From positions 1 to 64,000 of the forward strand of contig NZ_JAMFMB010000003.1 of NCBI RefSeq assembly GCF_023502395.1: a stretch of DNA of 64,000 nucleotides. The letters run 5' to 3'. Below are positions 19,212 through 29,071 of the stretch, in pieces. Both the position numbers and the translations under genes were made by a program. The stretch's first letter is position 1. Every line of letters starts with the position of its first letter. The notes beneath the pieces were generated by a model. It did no database searches. It worked only from the letters and a program-made list of their open reading frames with translations, and was not told the origin of the DNA. Origin of the DNA: Ruegeria spongiae. GTDB lineage: Bacteria; Pseudomonadota; Alphaproteobacteria; Rhodobacterales; Rhodobacteraceae.

Positions 19212-20180
19212 TCAACGCTCTTTGGTGTAGGGTTCGCCACCGGCCAGTGGCGGGATGGCACGGCCAACCAGACCGGCCAGGATCACCACGGTCAGGATAT
19301 AGGGCAGCGCGTCCATGAACTGGACCGGGATCACGAAGTTGCCGATCTCGATATTCTGGTAGCGCAGCGCCACAGCCTGCAGCACACCAAACAGCAGACA
19401 GGTCCACATGGCAGGCCACGGCTTCCACTTGGCAAAGATCAGCGCGGCCAGCGCGATGAAGCCGCGCCCAGCAGTCATGTCCTTGACGAAGCCCGCCTGC
19501 AGCGCGGTGGCCAGATAGGCCCCTGCCAGCCCGCAGAGAACGCCGCAGATAATTACCGCCATATAGCGCAGCCGCGTGACCGAGATACCGGCGGTGTCCA
19601 CGGCGGCCGGGTTTTCACCCACCGCGCGCAGACGCAGGCCAAAGCGGGTACGATAGAGCACCCACCAGGTCAGCGGCACGACCAGAACTGCGATATAGAC
19701 CAGCAGGAACTGGCCCGAGATCAGCTCGTAGTAGATCGGTCCAAGCACCGGCACGTTTCTCAGCGTTTCGGCCAGTGGCAACGTCACCGACTCGAACCGA
19801 CCATCTCCCGTCAGGGAAGGCGTGCGCCCGCCCTGTTCGAACCAATGCTGGGCGACCAGCACAGTCACGCCAGCAGCAAGGAAGTTGATTGCCACGCCCG
19901 AGATCAACTGGTTGCCCCGGAAGGTGATCGAAGCCAGCCCGTGGATCAGCGCCAGCGCCACCGATGACGCAATGCCTGCCAGCAGCCCAACCCAGACCGA
20001 ACCGGACATATATGCGATGGCGGCCGAGAAAAACGCCGCCACCAGCATCTTGCCCTCAAGGCCAATGTCGATAACGCCCGCGCGTTCCGAAAACAGCCCG
20101 GCCAGACAGGCCAGCAGCAGCGGTGTGGCCAGGCGCACAGAGGAATCGAGCACTTGCAGAATGGTCAGGAAATCCATCAC
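19212..20180 (-). CDS. ABC transporter permease, nucleoside type (NupQ/YufQ-like)
   Basis: A 322-residue inner-membrane permease of the BMP/ribose-type ABC family with about eight hydrophobic segments. Conserved elements are FSERAGVIDIGLEGKML near the N-terminus and the loop GENPAAVDTAGISVTRLR. It pairs with the permease encoded just upstream to form the transmembrane channel. The start may be GTG 20180 or ATG 20177; the former overlaps the preceding stop. Third gene of the importer. Confidence 0.92.
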   Translation of the reverse strand: MMDFLTILQVLDSSVRLATPLLLACLAGLFSERAGVIDIGLEGKMLVAAFFSAAIAYMSGSVWVGLLAGIASSVALALIHGLASITFRGNQLISGVAINFLAAGVTVLVAQHWFEQGGRTPSLTGDGRFESVTLPLAETLRNVPVLGPIYYELISGQFLLVYIAVLVVPLTWWVLYRTRFGLRLRAVGENPAAVDTAGISVTRLRYMAVIICGVLCGLAGAYLATALQAGFVKDMTAGRGFIALAALIFAKWKPWPAMWTCLLFGVLQAVALRYQNIEIGNFVIPVQFMDALPYILTVVILAGLVGRAIPPLAGGEPYTKER

Positions 20181-21271
20181 GTATTCCCCCTGCGCATCAT
20201 GGCAAAGAGCGATTCAAGCGGCATTCGGACCATGTTGTCCAAGGCGCCGGTGAACATGATGACCAGCGCCTGAATAACCACGATCAGCTCGCGCGGGATA
20301 TCGGTCCACAGCGCCAGCTCGGCCCCGCCCTGATAGAGGAAGCCGAAAAGAAGCGCGGCCAGCAGCACCCCAAACGGGTGATTGCGGCCCATCAGCGCCA
20401 CGGCGATGCCGATAAAGCCCGCGCCTTCGACCGAGTTCAGGACCAGTCGTTCGGCCTCGCCCATGGTGGTGTTGATCGACATCAGCCCCGCCAGCGCGCC
20501 CGAGATCAGCATGGCGATCACGATGGTGCGCTTGGGGTGGATGCCCGCATAATTCGCCGCTGTTTCCGACTGGCCGAAGCTGCGGATCTCATAGCCCAGC
20601 TTGGTGCGCCAGATCAGCAGCCAGACCAGCACGCAGGCAAGCAACGCCAGAAAGAAGGTGACATTCGCGGGCGCGCCGCGGAACAACGGTGTTTCTGCGG
20701 TCGAGAACATGGCCTGGAAGGTCGGCAGATTGGTCGCGTCGGGGAACGGACCCGAGGCCGGGTCCATCGCGCCAGTCGGGCGCAGCAGATTGACCAGCAC
20801 GTAGTTCAGAAGTGCTGCCGCGATGAAGTTGAACATGATCGTGGTGATCACGATATGGCTGCCGCGTTCAGCCTGCAGATAGGCCGGGATAAAGGCCCAG
20901 AGTGCCCCGAACAGCCCCGCTGCGACCGTCGCCCCGACAAGGGCGATCGACCAATGCGGCCAGGGGATATAGAGGCAGACCAGCGCCACGCCGAGACCCG
21001 CAACAATCGCCTGCCCTTCACCGCCGATATTGAACAGCCGCGCGTGAAAGGCGATCGCCACCGCAAGCCCGGTGAAGATGAAGTTGGTCGCGTAATAGAG
21101 CGTATAGCCCCAGCCCGCCGAGCGCATCAGCGAGCCCTCGACCATCAGCTTGAAAGCGGCCCAGGGGTTTTCGCCGATGGCCAGCACCACCAGCGCCGAC
21201 AGCAAGCCCGCCAGCAGCAGGCTGATCAATGGGATCAGGACGACATCCGCCCAATGTGGCAAGGTCCTCAT
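20177..21271 (-). CDS. ABC transporter permease, nucleoside type (NupP/YufP-like)
   Basis: A 364-residue inner-membrane permease. After an N-terminal membrane helix (VVLIPLISLLLAGLLSALVV) come further membrane segments and the conserved FNIGGEGQAIVAGLG. The loop SFGQSETAANYAGIHPKR matches the ATPase-contacting region of the family. It overlaps the ATPase gene and the second permease gene by 4 bp each, so the three subunits are translated in sequence. Confidence 0.92.
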   Translation of the reverse strand: MRTLPHWADVVLIPLISLLLAGLLSALVVLAIGENPWAAFKLMVEGSLMRSAGWGYTLYYATNFIFTGLAVAIAFHARLFNIGGEGQAIVAGLGVALVCLYIPWPHWSIALVGATVAAGLFGALWAFIPAYLQAERGSHIVITTIMFNFIAAALLNYVLVNLLRPTGAMDPASGPFPDATNLPTFQAMFSTAETPLFRGAPANVTFFLALLACVLVWLLIWRTKLGYEIRSFGQSETAANYAGIHPKRTIVIAMLISGALAGLMSINTTMGEAERLVLNSVEGAGFIGIAVALMGRNHPFGVLLAALLFGFLYQGGAELALWTDIPRELIVVIQALVIMFTGALDNMVRMPLESLFAMMRRGNT

Positions 21272-22815
21272 GCGGCGTCCTCCCCTGTGACGCCCGCCAT
21301 CAGCAGGCCCAATTCGCGTTCATCGGTGGCGGCGGCGTCGCGCTCGCCCATGATATGGCCGTCAAACATCACCGCAACCCGGTCGGCGAGCGACAGGATC
21401 TCCTCAAGTTCGACGCTGACCAGCAGGATCGCCTTGCCCTGATCGCGCAGCGCCACGATCTGCTGGTGGATAAACTCGATGGCACCGATATCGACGCCCC
21501 GCGTCGGCTGGCCGATCATCAGCAGATCCGGGTTACGCTCGATCTCGCGGGCCAGTACGATTTTCTGCTGGTTGCCGCCCGAAAAGCTTTTGGCGGCGAG
21601 GCGGGGATTGGGCGGGCGCACATCGAAGCGCCCCATCATCTGATGCGCCTCTTCCAGAATGGCGGCGTTTTTGATGAACGGTCCGGATGTCCAGCGCGCG
21701 TCATGGTGATAGCCGAAGACCGCGTTTTCCCAGGCGCTGAAATTCATGATCAGTGCCTCGCGGTGGCGATCTTCGGGCACATGGGCGATATGTACCGCCC
21801 GCCGCGCGCGCCCGTCAGAGCCCGAGCCCGTCAGTGGCAGTTCCTTACCGTTCAACCGCACGGTGCCTTCGCCCGGGCGCATGCCGCCCAGAACCTCAAG
21901 CAGTTCGGACTGGCCATTGCCTGCCACCCCGGCGATGCCCACGATCTCTCCGGCGCGGACGGTAAGGTCGATGCCCTTGACCCGCTCGACGCCGTTGCCA
22001 TCCACCACGCGCAGCTTCTCGACCTCGAGTATGGGTTTGCCCGGTTGGGCCGGGGTCTTGTCGACCCGCAGCAGGACCTTTCGCCCCACCATCAACTCGG
22101 CCAGATGCTCTGGGTTGGTCTCGGCTGTCTTGACGGTTGCGGTCATCTCGCCGCGCCGCATCACGCTGACCGTGTCAGTGTATTCCATGATCTCGCGCAG
22201 CTTATGGGTGATCAGGACGATGGTTTTGCCTTCGGAGCGCAGTCGGTCAAGAATTCGGAATAGCTGATCGGCCTCGGAGGGTGTCAGCACACCGGTGGGC
22301 TCATCCAGGATCAGGATCTGCGCCTGCCGGTAGAGCGCCTTGAGGATTTCAACACGCTGCTGGTGGCCAACGCTGAGATTTTCGGTGACCGCATCGGGGT
22401 CGACATTCAGCTCATATTCCTTGGCCAGATGTTCCAGCTCGCCGCGCGCCTTGGCCAGCGACGGGCGCAGCAGGCCCCCGTCTTCGGCCCCCAGAACGAT
22501 GTTTTCCAGCACGGTGAAGTTTTCGACCAGCTTGAAATGCTGGAACACCATGCCGATGCCCGAGGCGATGGCGGCCTGGCTGTCGGGGATGTCGGTCTTG
22601 GTGCCGTTGATCCAGACTTCGCCTTTGTCGGCCTTGTAAAAGCCGTAAAGGATGCTCATCAGCGTGGATTTCCCGGCGCCGTTTTCACCGATGATCCCGT
22701 GGATCGAACCGGGTCGGACCGAGATCGAGATATCCTTGTTGGCCTGAACAGGGCCAAACGCCTTGGATATGCCACGTAGCTCAATGGCGGGGGGCTGGGT
22801 GTTGCTGGCTGCCAT
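21268..22815 (-). CDS. ABC transporter ATPase, nucleoside type (NupO/YufO-like)
   Basis: A 515-residue protein with two nucleotide-binding domains. The first has Walker A GENGAGKST, signature LSVGHQQRVEI and Walker B ILILDEPT. The second is of the degenerate kind usual in this family (GVAGNGQSELLE, FSGGNQQKIVLARE). It powers import by the two permeases encoded downstream. First gene of the operon. A BMP-family substrate-binding lipoprotein gene would be expected next to it but none is present: the neighbouring gene is a divergent MFS transporter. Confidence 0.93.
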   Translation of the reverse strand: MAASNTQPPAIELRGISKAFGPVQANKDISISVRPGSIHGIIGENGAGKSTLMSILYGFYKADKGEVWINGTKTDIPDSQAAIASGIGMVFQHFKLVENFTVLENIVLGAEDGGLLRPSLAKARGELEHLAKEYELNVDPDAVTENLSVGHQQRVEILKALYRQAQILILDEPTGVLTPSEADQLFRILDRLRSEGKTIVLITHKLREIMEYTDTVSVMRRGEMTATVKTAETNPEHLAELMVGRKVLLRVDKTPAQPGKPILEVEKLRVVDGNGVERVKGIDLTVRAGEIVGIAGVAGNGQSELLEVLGGMRPGEGTVRLNGKELPLTGSGSDGRARRAVHIAHVPEDRHREALIMNFSAWENAVFGYHHDARWTSGPFIKNAAILEEAHQMMGRFDVRPPNPRLAAKSFSGGNQQKIVLAREIERNPDLLMIGQPTRGVDIGAIEFIHQQIVALRDQGKAILLVSVELEEILSLADRVAVMFDGHIMGERDAAATDERELGLLMAGVTGEDAA

Positions 22816-23103
22816 GTCAGATACGGCTCTGCCGCGTTGCGATCACTGTCATAATGTCCTCACTCCTGGCCCGTGGACTCCATTATGACTGGCATTTCTA
22901 TGGTGCACGACGATTCGGCGCAATGAATTTTAATTCACGATTGGCATATTTCTTCATTTTCTTTGGCAGCAACCCCCGGTCTACGCGTCCTGAACGCAAA
23001 TTCAGACACAGAACAGCTGGAATTCAAAGGGCGGGCCTTCTTTTGGAGCACCAAGGCTGGTAGATCAGTCCCGGCAGACAATAGCATCCGCAGGCGGTTA
23101 GGA

Positions 23104-24381
23104 ATGACGGACGATCTGGCTAAGGTTGAAAGGCGCAATTTCCCGATCATCACGGGGCAGAGCACGGTTGCGCAGGTGGCCTGGACCATGGCCAGCCCGT
23201 CGATCGTGCTGACCTTTCTTGCGGTCGCGCTGAATCTTCCGGTGTTATTTGTCGGCGCGTTGGTGACCATCCGGCAGTTGGCGGGCACGCTGGCGGATAT
23301 CTTTCTGTTTGATCCGATCTCGCGCATCAGGAACCGCAAGCTGGCCTTGTCGCTGACCGATATCGCGCTGGGGGTCTGTTTCGTGCTGGCCATCGCGGCG
23401 ACGCTGCTTGGGACGACGCCGGTAATCATGGTGGTCTTTGCGGTGGTGATCTTCGTTCTGGGCCTGATTGACGAAAGCCAGACCCTGCTGTTGACCGATT
23501 TTATCAGCGACAACCTGCAGTCGAAGTCGCGGATGCGGATGAAATACGCCCAACTGGCCCTGGGTGGGGGCATTGCCATCGCGTTGACTTTGGCGGCGCA
23601 TGAAATGTCCAAACAGATGCCGCCCCTGCAGCGGCATTCGATCGTCATCACCATCGCGATCCTGTGTTTCATGGTGGCTGGTTTTGTCACGCTTGCCGTG
23701 CGCGATACCGGAACGAGTCTCAAACGCGAGACCGCGCCGATCCGCTCGCCCATTACGGCGCTGAGAGACTATATCCTCAACGCGTATGACATGCTGACAC
23801 ATCCCTGGTTCCGCAAATACATGAGCGTCCGGCTGCTTTATGTGGTGACCCTCCTGTCGGTGCCCTTCTTCGCGCTGATCTCGGCAGAGACCCACAAGCA
23901 TTCCGACAAGGGGCTGACCGCGCTGATCATCTCCACCGCGGCAGGTGCTGTGGTGTCAGGGCCGCTCTGGCGGGTGCTGAACAACCGTTCGCACCGCACG
24001 GTCATGGTGACTAGCTGCCTGATGGTGGCCGCGACCGGGATGGTTCTGGTCGGGGCGCATTTCCTGCATCTGGACAACAATGTACACCTGCATGCGGTGG
24101 CGATGTTCGTCATCACCGTGGCGGTGAACGGGCTGGTCACGGTGCGGGGGCTTTATTACATGGACCTCGCCCCGAAAGAGGAGCGGGTCCGCGGCGTCGC
24201 GGTGTCGCGCAGCCTGAGCCGGTTGACCGCGATCGTCGTTTCGGCGTCGCTGGCGGCGATCGCACATATGCACGAGACGGTCTGGGCGTTGGTGATGATC
24301 GTCGGGTTCAGTATCCTCTCGGCGCTGGTCAGCTATATCGTCGCCAAGCCCGAGGTGCAGGCACAGCCCGCCTCGGCCTGA
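23104..24381 (+). CDS. MFS-type membrane transporter
   Basis: A 425-residue polytopic protein with roughly twelve hydrophobic segments, beginning with a conserved IITGQSTVAQVAWTMASP stretch. It resembles major facilitator proteins of unknown substrate. The ATG at 23104 is chosen over the upstream in-frame ATG at 22963 because the sequence before it has no transporter-like features and AGGCGG lies upstream. It is divergent from the nucleoside ABC genes (288-bp gap, AT-rich) and convergent with ugpC. A link to nucleosides is possible but not shown. Confidence 0.8.
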   Translation: MTDDLAKVERRNFPIITGQSTVAQVAWTMASPSIVLTFLAVALNLPVLFVGALVTIRQLAGTLADIFLFDPISRIRNRKLALSLTDIALGVCFVLAIAATLLGTTPVIMVVFAVVIFVLGLIDESQTLLLTDFISDNLQSKSRMRMKYAQLALGGGIAIALTLAAHEMSKQMPPLQRHSIVITIAILCFMVAGFVTLAVRDTGTSLKRETAPIRSPITALRDYILNAYDMLTHPWFRKYMSVRLLYVVTLLSVPFFALISAETHKHSDKGLTALIISTAAGAVVSGPLWRVLNNRSHRTVMVTSCLMVAATGMVLVGAHFLHLDNNVHLHAVAMFVITVAVNGLVTVRGLYYMDLAPKEERVRGVAVSRSLSRLTAIVVSASLAAIAHMHETVWALVMIVGFSILSALVSYIVAKPEVQAQPASA

Positions 24382-24413
24382 GGCGTCATTGCCCGAGGTT
24401 CAGTGGGTTCCGT

Positions 24414-25460
24414 TCAGATACGGAACCCGTCCTCGCGCGAGAAGAAATGCACCGCGCCGGGGTTGATGCCCACCGGAATCGTGCCGGTTCCGGCCTCGTG
24501 ATCCTTGTTGACGTTAACCGAAAACGCCTGCCCGCCCAGCGTGCCATGCAGCAGCCGCTGCGCACCCAGTTCCTCGACGATCTGCACGTCGAAGGGGGTC
24601 GTGCCCTCGCCCAGCGTCAGGTCCTCGGGGCGGATGCCCACCAGGATCGGACCCGAGGAGGCGGCGGGCGCGCTGACCGGCAGTTCCAGCCCCGCGTCCA
24701 GCGTCACCTGCTGGTCGCTGACGGTGGCGTTCAGCACATTCATCGGCGGTGCGCCCATGAAGCTGGCCACAAAGGTCGAGGCGGGCGTGTTGTAGATTTC
24801 CTTGGGGGTGCCGATCTGTTCGATCCGGCCGCCGTTCAGGACGATGATCCGGTCGGCCATGGTCATCGCCTCGACCTGATCATGGGTCACATAGACCGCC
24901 GTGGTGCCAAGGCGGCGCTGCAGGGCGCGCACCTCGATGCGCATCTGATTACGCAGCTTGGCATCCAGATTGGACAGCGGTTCGTCAAACAGGAACAGGT
25001 CGGGCTGGCGCACGATGGCGCGGCCCATCGCCACCCTCTGACGCTGGCCGCCCGAAAGCTGACTGGGTCGGCGGTCGAGATAGTCGCTGAGGTTCAGCAT
25101 ATCCGCCGCTTCGCGCACCTTGGCCTCGATCGCGGCCTTGGAAATCCCCCGGTTCTTGAGTCCGTAGCCCATGTTCTTGGCAACCGTCATATGCGGATAA
25201 AGCGCATAGTTCTGGAACACCATCGCGATATTGCGATCCGCCGGGTCGACATCATTGACCACCCGGTCCCCGATGCTGAGCGTACCTTCTGTGATCTCTT
25301 CGAGCCCCGCAATCATCCGCAAAAGGGTGGATTTGCCGCAACCCGACGGGCCGACCAGCACCACAAACTCGCCATCCTGAATGGTGAAGCTGCAGGTTTG
25401 AACGGCCTCGAACCCGTTCGGATAGACTTTGTGAATGCCCTCAAGCAAGACCTGGGCCAT
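24414..25460 (-). CDS. ugpC: sn-Glycerol-3-phosphate ABC transporter ATPase
   Basis: A 348-residue ATPase of the MalK/UgpC group. Walker [11 protein letters not shown]-loop [11 protein letters not shown], signature [14 protein letters not shown], Walker [15 protein letters not shown] and switch His in YVTHDQVEA are intact. The C-terminal third is the TOBE/OB regulatory domain (GIRPEDL). Last gene of ugpBAEC, 11 bp after ugpE. Because the binding-protein gene of the operon is interrupted, the transporter may now lack its dedicated receptor. Confidence 0.92.
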   Translation of the reverse strand: MAQVLLEGIHKVYPNGFEAVQTCSFTIQDGEFVVLVGPSGCGKSTLLRMIAGLEEITEGTLSIGDRVVNDVDPADRNIAMVFQNYALYPHMTVAKNMGYGLKNRGISKAAIEAKVREAADMLNLSDYLDRRPSQLSGGQRQRVAMGRAIVRQPDLFLFDEPLSNLDAKLRNQMRIEVRALQRRLGTTAVYVTHDQVEAMTMADRIIVLNGGRIEQIGTPKEIYNTPASTFVASFMGAPPMNVLNATVSDQQVTLDAGLELPVSAPAASSGPILVGIRPEDLTLGEGTTPFDVQIVEELGAQRLLHGTLGGQAFSVNVNKDHEAGTGTIPVGINPGAVHFFSREDGFRI

Positions 25461-25471
25461 ATGCGTATTCC

Positions 25472-26368
25472 TTATTTGTCAGATTCCGTGAGGCCCTTGA
25501 CGAACCAGCTCTGGAAGAAGATCACGATCAGCACCGGCGGCACCATGGCGACGATCGCCAGTGCCAGCGCCTGCCCGTGTTCGGGGATTGCGGCGTCGGA
25601 ATAGGTGAGCACGATCTGTTTGATCCCGCGTACCAATGTGAACAGCGATTCATCGGTGGTGATCAGTGTGGGCCACAGATACTGGTTCCAGCCAAAGACG
25701 AACATGATGATGAAGATCGCCGCAATCATGGTGCGCGACAGCGGCACCAGAATGTCGATGAAGAACTTCACCGGCCCCGCCCCGTCGATGCGGGCGGCCT
25801 CGACCAGTTCCTCGGGCACCGCGCGAAAGAACTGCCGGAAGAAGAACGTGCCCGTGGCCGAGGCGATCAGCGGCACGATCAGACCGGTATAAGTATTCGC
25901 CAGACCCAGCCGCTGGATTGCCTCGTAGGACGGCAGGATACGCACTTCCAAAGGCAGAAGCAGCGTGGTGAAGATGATCCAGAAGGCAAAGGTCGCAAAG
26001 CGCAGCCGGAAATAGACGATCGCATAAGCCGCCATCATCGAGATGACGATCTTGCCGACCGCAAAGCCGATGCCAAGGATGAACGAGTTCTTCAGCATCA
26101 CCATCCCGTCCACGGTCTTGGTGAACCCGCCCTTTTCGAACATGGCCTTGTCAAAATTGGTGCCCAGTTGGTCCCCGAAGGTCAGCGCCAGCCCCTCCCG
26201 GTGAATGGTCACCGGGTCATAGCTGGCGGTGACGAAGGCATAAACCAGCGGCATCAGCATCAGCAGCGATCCGGCGATCAGCACCATGTGATCGAAAAGC
26301 GTGCTCCATTTGAAGCGCAGCCGCGAGGGCGTCGGTTGGGCAACTCGGGTCTGTGTCAGTTCAGCCAT
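25472..26368 (-). CDS. ugpE: sn-Glycerol-3-phosphate ABC transporter permease UgpE
   Basis: A 298-residue MalG-type inner-membrane permease with six predicted helices. The EAA loop that contacts the ATPase reads [18 protein letters not shown]. Start at ATG 26368, with GAGGCGGG just upstream; the frame stays open much further but that extension lies over ugpA and is not protein-like. It lies 8 bp after ugpA and 11 bp before ugpC. Confidence 0.92.
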   Translation of the reverse strand: MAELTQTRVAQPTPSRLRFKWSTLFDHMVLIAGSLLMLMPLVYAFVTASYDPVTIHREGLALTFGDQLGTNFDKAMFEKGGFTKTVDGMVMLKNSFILGIGFAVGKIVISMMAAYAIVYFRLRFATFAFWIIFTTLLLPLEVRILPSYEAIQRLGLANTYTGLIVPLIASATGTFFFRQFFRAVPEELVEAARIDGAGPVKFFIDILVPLSRTMIAAIFIIMFVFGWNQYLWPTLITTDESLFTLVRGIKQIVLTYSDAAIPEHGQALALAIVAMVPPVLIVIFFQSWFVKGLTESDK

Positions 26369-26376
26369 GTCCCGCC

Positions 26377-27258
26377 TCACGTATAATGGATGCGCCGCTC
26401 GATCAGGCGGAACTGGAAGATTGTCAGAACAAGGACCAGCACCATCAGGATCACCGATTGCGCCGATGAGCCACCTAGGTCGTTGCCCCGGAACCCATCG
26501 ATATAGACCTTGTAGACCAGCGTCATCGGGTTGGCGCCGGGCTCGCCCTTCATCATCGTGTCGATGATGCCGAAGGTGTCGAACATCGCATAGGTGATGT
26601 TGATGATCAGCAGAAAGAACGCGGTGGGTGCCAGCAGTGGAAAGGTGACATCCCAGAACCGGCGAAAGCCCGAGCCATTGTCGATCAGCGCCGCTTCGCG
26701 CACGGCGCGCGGGATCGACTGCAGACCGGACAGAAAGAAGATGAAATTGACCGGGATCTGCTTCCACACCGCCACGATGATCATCGCGGTGGCAGTGTCG
26801 AAATAATCGACCCCCAGTTTGAAGTCCCAGCCAAAGAAGCCAAAAAAGCGCGTCAGCGGCCCGTGGCTCTGATCAAAGAACATGATGCCAAGGAACCCGG
26901 CCACCGGCGGGGCAATGGCATAGACCCACATCAAAAGCGTACGATAGGTTTTGGCCCCGCGCAGCACATTGTCGGCCTTGACCGCCAGCAAAAGCGCGAT
27001 CGACAGCGACAGAAAGGTCACGATGGCGGTGAAATACACGGTGAACCAGGCCACCTTGCGATATTCGGTCGATTCCGCGATGTCGGTGTAGTTTTCGGCG
27101 CCCACATAGGTCGAGCCAAATCCAAACGGATCCTGCAGGTAGAAGGACGATTGGATCGCCCAGGCCGCAGGCCAGTAGAAAAACACAGCGATAATGGACA
27201 GTTGTGGCACAAGCAGCAGGATGGGCAGCCACGGGTTGGTGAAACCGGCTCGCTTCAC
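26377..27258 (-). CDS. ugpA: sn-Glycerol-3-phosphate ABC transporter permease UgpA
   Basis: A 293-residue MalF-type inner-membrane permease. The first helix is PWLPILLLVPQLSIIAVFFYW and the EAA loop reads SIPRAVREAALIDNGSGFRRF. GTG start at 27258. It is separated from ugpB by about 70 bp. Partner of UgpE in the membrane channel. Confidence 0.92.
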   Translation of the reverse strand: MKRAGFTNPWLPILLLVPQLSIIAVFFYWPAAWAIQSSFYLQDPFGFGSTYVGAENYTDIAESTEYRKVAWFTVYFTAIVTFLSLSIALLLAVKADNVLRGAKTYRTLLMWVYAIAPPVAGFLGIMFFDQSHGPLTRFFGFFGWDFKLGVDYFDTATAMIIVAVWKQIPVNFIFFLSGLQSIPRAVREAALIDNGSGFRRFWDVTFPLLAPTAFFLLIINITYAMFDTFGIIDTMMKGEPGANPMTLVYKVYIDGFRGNDLGGSSAQSVILMVLVLVLTIFQFRLIERRIHYT

Positions 27259-27330
27259 GGGCGTATTCCTTTGAATGAACCCGGCGGCCGCTTAGAGGCA
27301 GCCGCCGGTCGTATTGCGGTCAAACGCGCG

Positions 27331-28626
27331 TCAGTTCTGCGTCTTGGCGAAGCGTTCCAGCAACTTATTGGACTCGGCCTCGATATTGGCGAACGCGGTG
27401 TCGACATCGGTTTCACCGGTCAGGATGCGGCCGTATTCACGGTTCATCACGTCTCGGATCTGCACGTAGAAGCCCATGCGATAGCCCTTGGTGTGGTCCC
27501 CCGCAGGCAGCGAGAGCTGCTGGATGCCGACCTCGGCCGCCGGGAACTTGTCGTAATGACCGTCTTCCTTGGCCACGCCATAGGCAGCCTCGGTGATCGG
27601 CACATAACCGGTGTCCTTGTGCCAGCCATACTGAACCTCGGGGGTGGTCAGGTAGCGGAAGAACTCGGCGGTGGCCTTGTTTTCCTCATCCGACTTGCCC
27701 GACATCGCGAACAGTGCGGCCCCGCCGATAAAGGTCTGTTTGGGGTCAGGATTCACACCTTCCCAATAGGGCAGCATGGTGGCCGAAAACGGAAAGTCGG
27801 CCGTCTGAAGCAGGCCGCCGAACGAACCGGAGGAACCCAGCCACATGGCAACCTTACCTTCTTCGAACGGCTTGACATTGTCACCCCAGCCGGTGCCGTA
27901 CCATTCAAACAGGCCCTGATCTTTCCAGTCTTTCAGGGCGGTGAAATGGGATTTGATGGCGTCATTGTTGACCAGAATCTGGGTGTCACCGCCATCATAG
28001 CCATTGTCGTTGGTCGCAAATGGCAGATCGTGGCGCGAATGGAAGTTCTCGGTAAAGATCCAGGGCAGATGCGACTGGCTGAGCGGGATGTACCCGGCCT
28101 CTTTAAGCGCCGGTGCGGTGGTTTCAGCAAACTCTTCCCAGGTTTTTGGCGCGGTTACGCCCGCCTTGGCCAGCGCATCCTCGTTGTAGTAGAGAACCGG
28201 CGTGGAGGAGTTGAACGGCATGCCGATCATCTTGCCATCTGCATCGGCGTAGAAATAGCGCACGCCGGCAATGTAGTCGTTGATATCAAACGGAATATCG
28301 TTGGCGGCAAGCAAATCCTCGACGGGGATGATCGCGCCCTCGGCCCCGATCACAGTGGCAGCGCCAGCGTCGAACACCTGCATGATGTTGGGCTATTCAC
28401 CAGCGCGGAAGGCGGCGATACCAGCGGTCAGGGTTTCCTCGTAGGAGCCCTTGAATACTGGGGTGATCTTGTACTCGCTCTGGCTGGCATTGAAGTCTTC
28501 GGCGATCTGGTTGACGGTTTCGCCCAGTTGACCGCCCATGGCATGCCACCATGTGATTTCCGTCTGCGCAGAGGCAGATGTGGCGGCAAAAACCAACCCT
28601 GTTGCGGCGATTTTTAGGAGTTTCAT
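27331..28626 (-). pseudogene. ugpB: ugpB, glycerol-3-phosphate-binding protein, split by an amber codon
   Basis: Periplasmic binding protein of the ugp importer. Start at ATG 28626 with GGAG 7 bp upstream. A clear Sec signal peptide (MKLLKIAATGLVFAATSASA, then QTEITWWHAMGG). At 28393-28395 the minus strand reads TAG in frame (AFRAGE-stop-PNIMQVFDAG), and the frame then continues without shift to a normal end at 27331. Without the stop it would encode 431 residues, the usual UgpB length. CAG to TAG is a single-base change. The alternatives are a sequencing error, a true nonsense mutation or readthrough. ugpA, ugpE and ugpC are intact. Confidence 0.85.
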
Positions 28627-29071
28627 TTCCATACTCCGATTGTTGAGCCGCTGGTCGCGGCCATTAAAATTTTCGCAGCGCTTGTTTAGCGCTACCAGGT
28701 TCCATTGGCACGCAATTAGCCCCCTCCCGCAAGCGGAAAATTGCATTGCTACAGCTGGCGTCGAGTGACCCCATCAACGTGCACCCGCGACCAGTTATAG
28801 GGTTTGTTTGACGATTCTGTGAAACAAAATACGTGATCTACGAATTAGTTCGTTGGTTCTGATACCGGATGGCTTTTTTGCCCATCTAGAATCCTACGGG
28901 CAGAAACATACATATTTTCAATGGGATGAAAAAACTTTCGAAAACCGCCATGCCCGCGATGCCCGTCCCTTACCTGCGATGCAGAAGCTCGGTGGATATG
29001 TTACGCAAGTGTTGTCGAAACCCTGCTAAGCTCGGCTGAGTTGCCATTGCGAACCCCAAGGACCTGCCCCC
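28627..29071. other. 445-bp gap between ugpB and the 2H phosphoesterase gene
   Basis: An AT-richer stretch holding the divergent promoters of ugpB (minus) and the phosphoesterase gene (plus). Besides the AGCGCT repeat it contains a 7-bp inverted repeat TTTGTTT/AAACAAA (28803-28809 and 28822-28828) and a small dyad ACGAA-TTAG-TTCGT (28840-28853). I see no convincing coding frame, tRNA or terminator. Confidence 0.5.
28677..28693. promoter_or_regulatory. AGCGCT repeat upstream of ugpB, candidate operator
   Basis: AGCGCT-TGTTT-AGCGCT. Each half is itself a palindrome, so the pair is both a direct and an inverted repeat with 11-bp centre-to-centre spacing. It lies about 50 bp upstream of the ugpB start, where a regulator could act. 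I do not recognise a PhoB-box array here. The function is inferred only from symmetry and position. Confidence 0.3.

Noticed and set aside
28706-28720. A sigma-54-like TGGCACGCAATTAGC on the plus strand
   Set aside because: GG and GC are spaced correctly, but the -12 element deviates, the nearest downstream start is about 350 bp away, and the local regulators give no reason to expect it.
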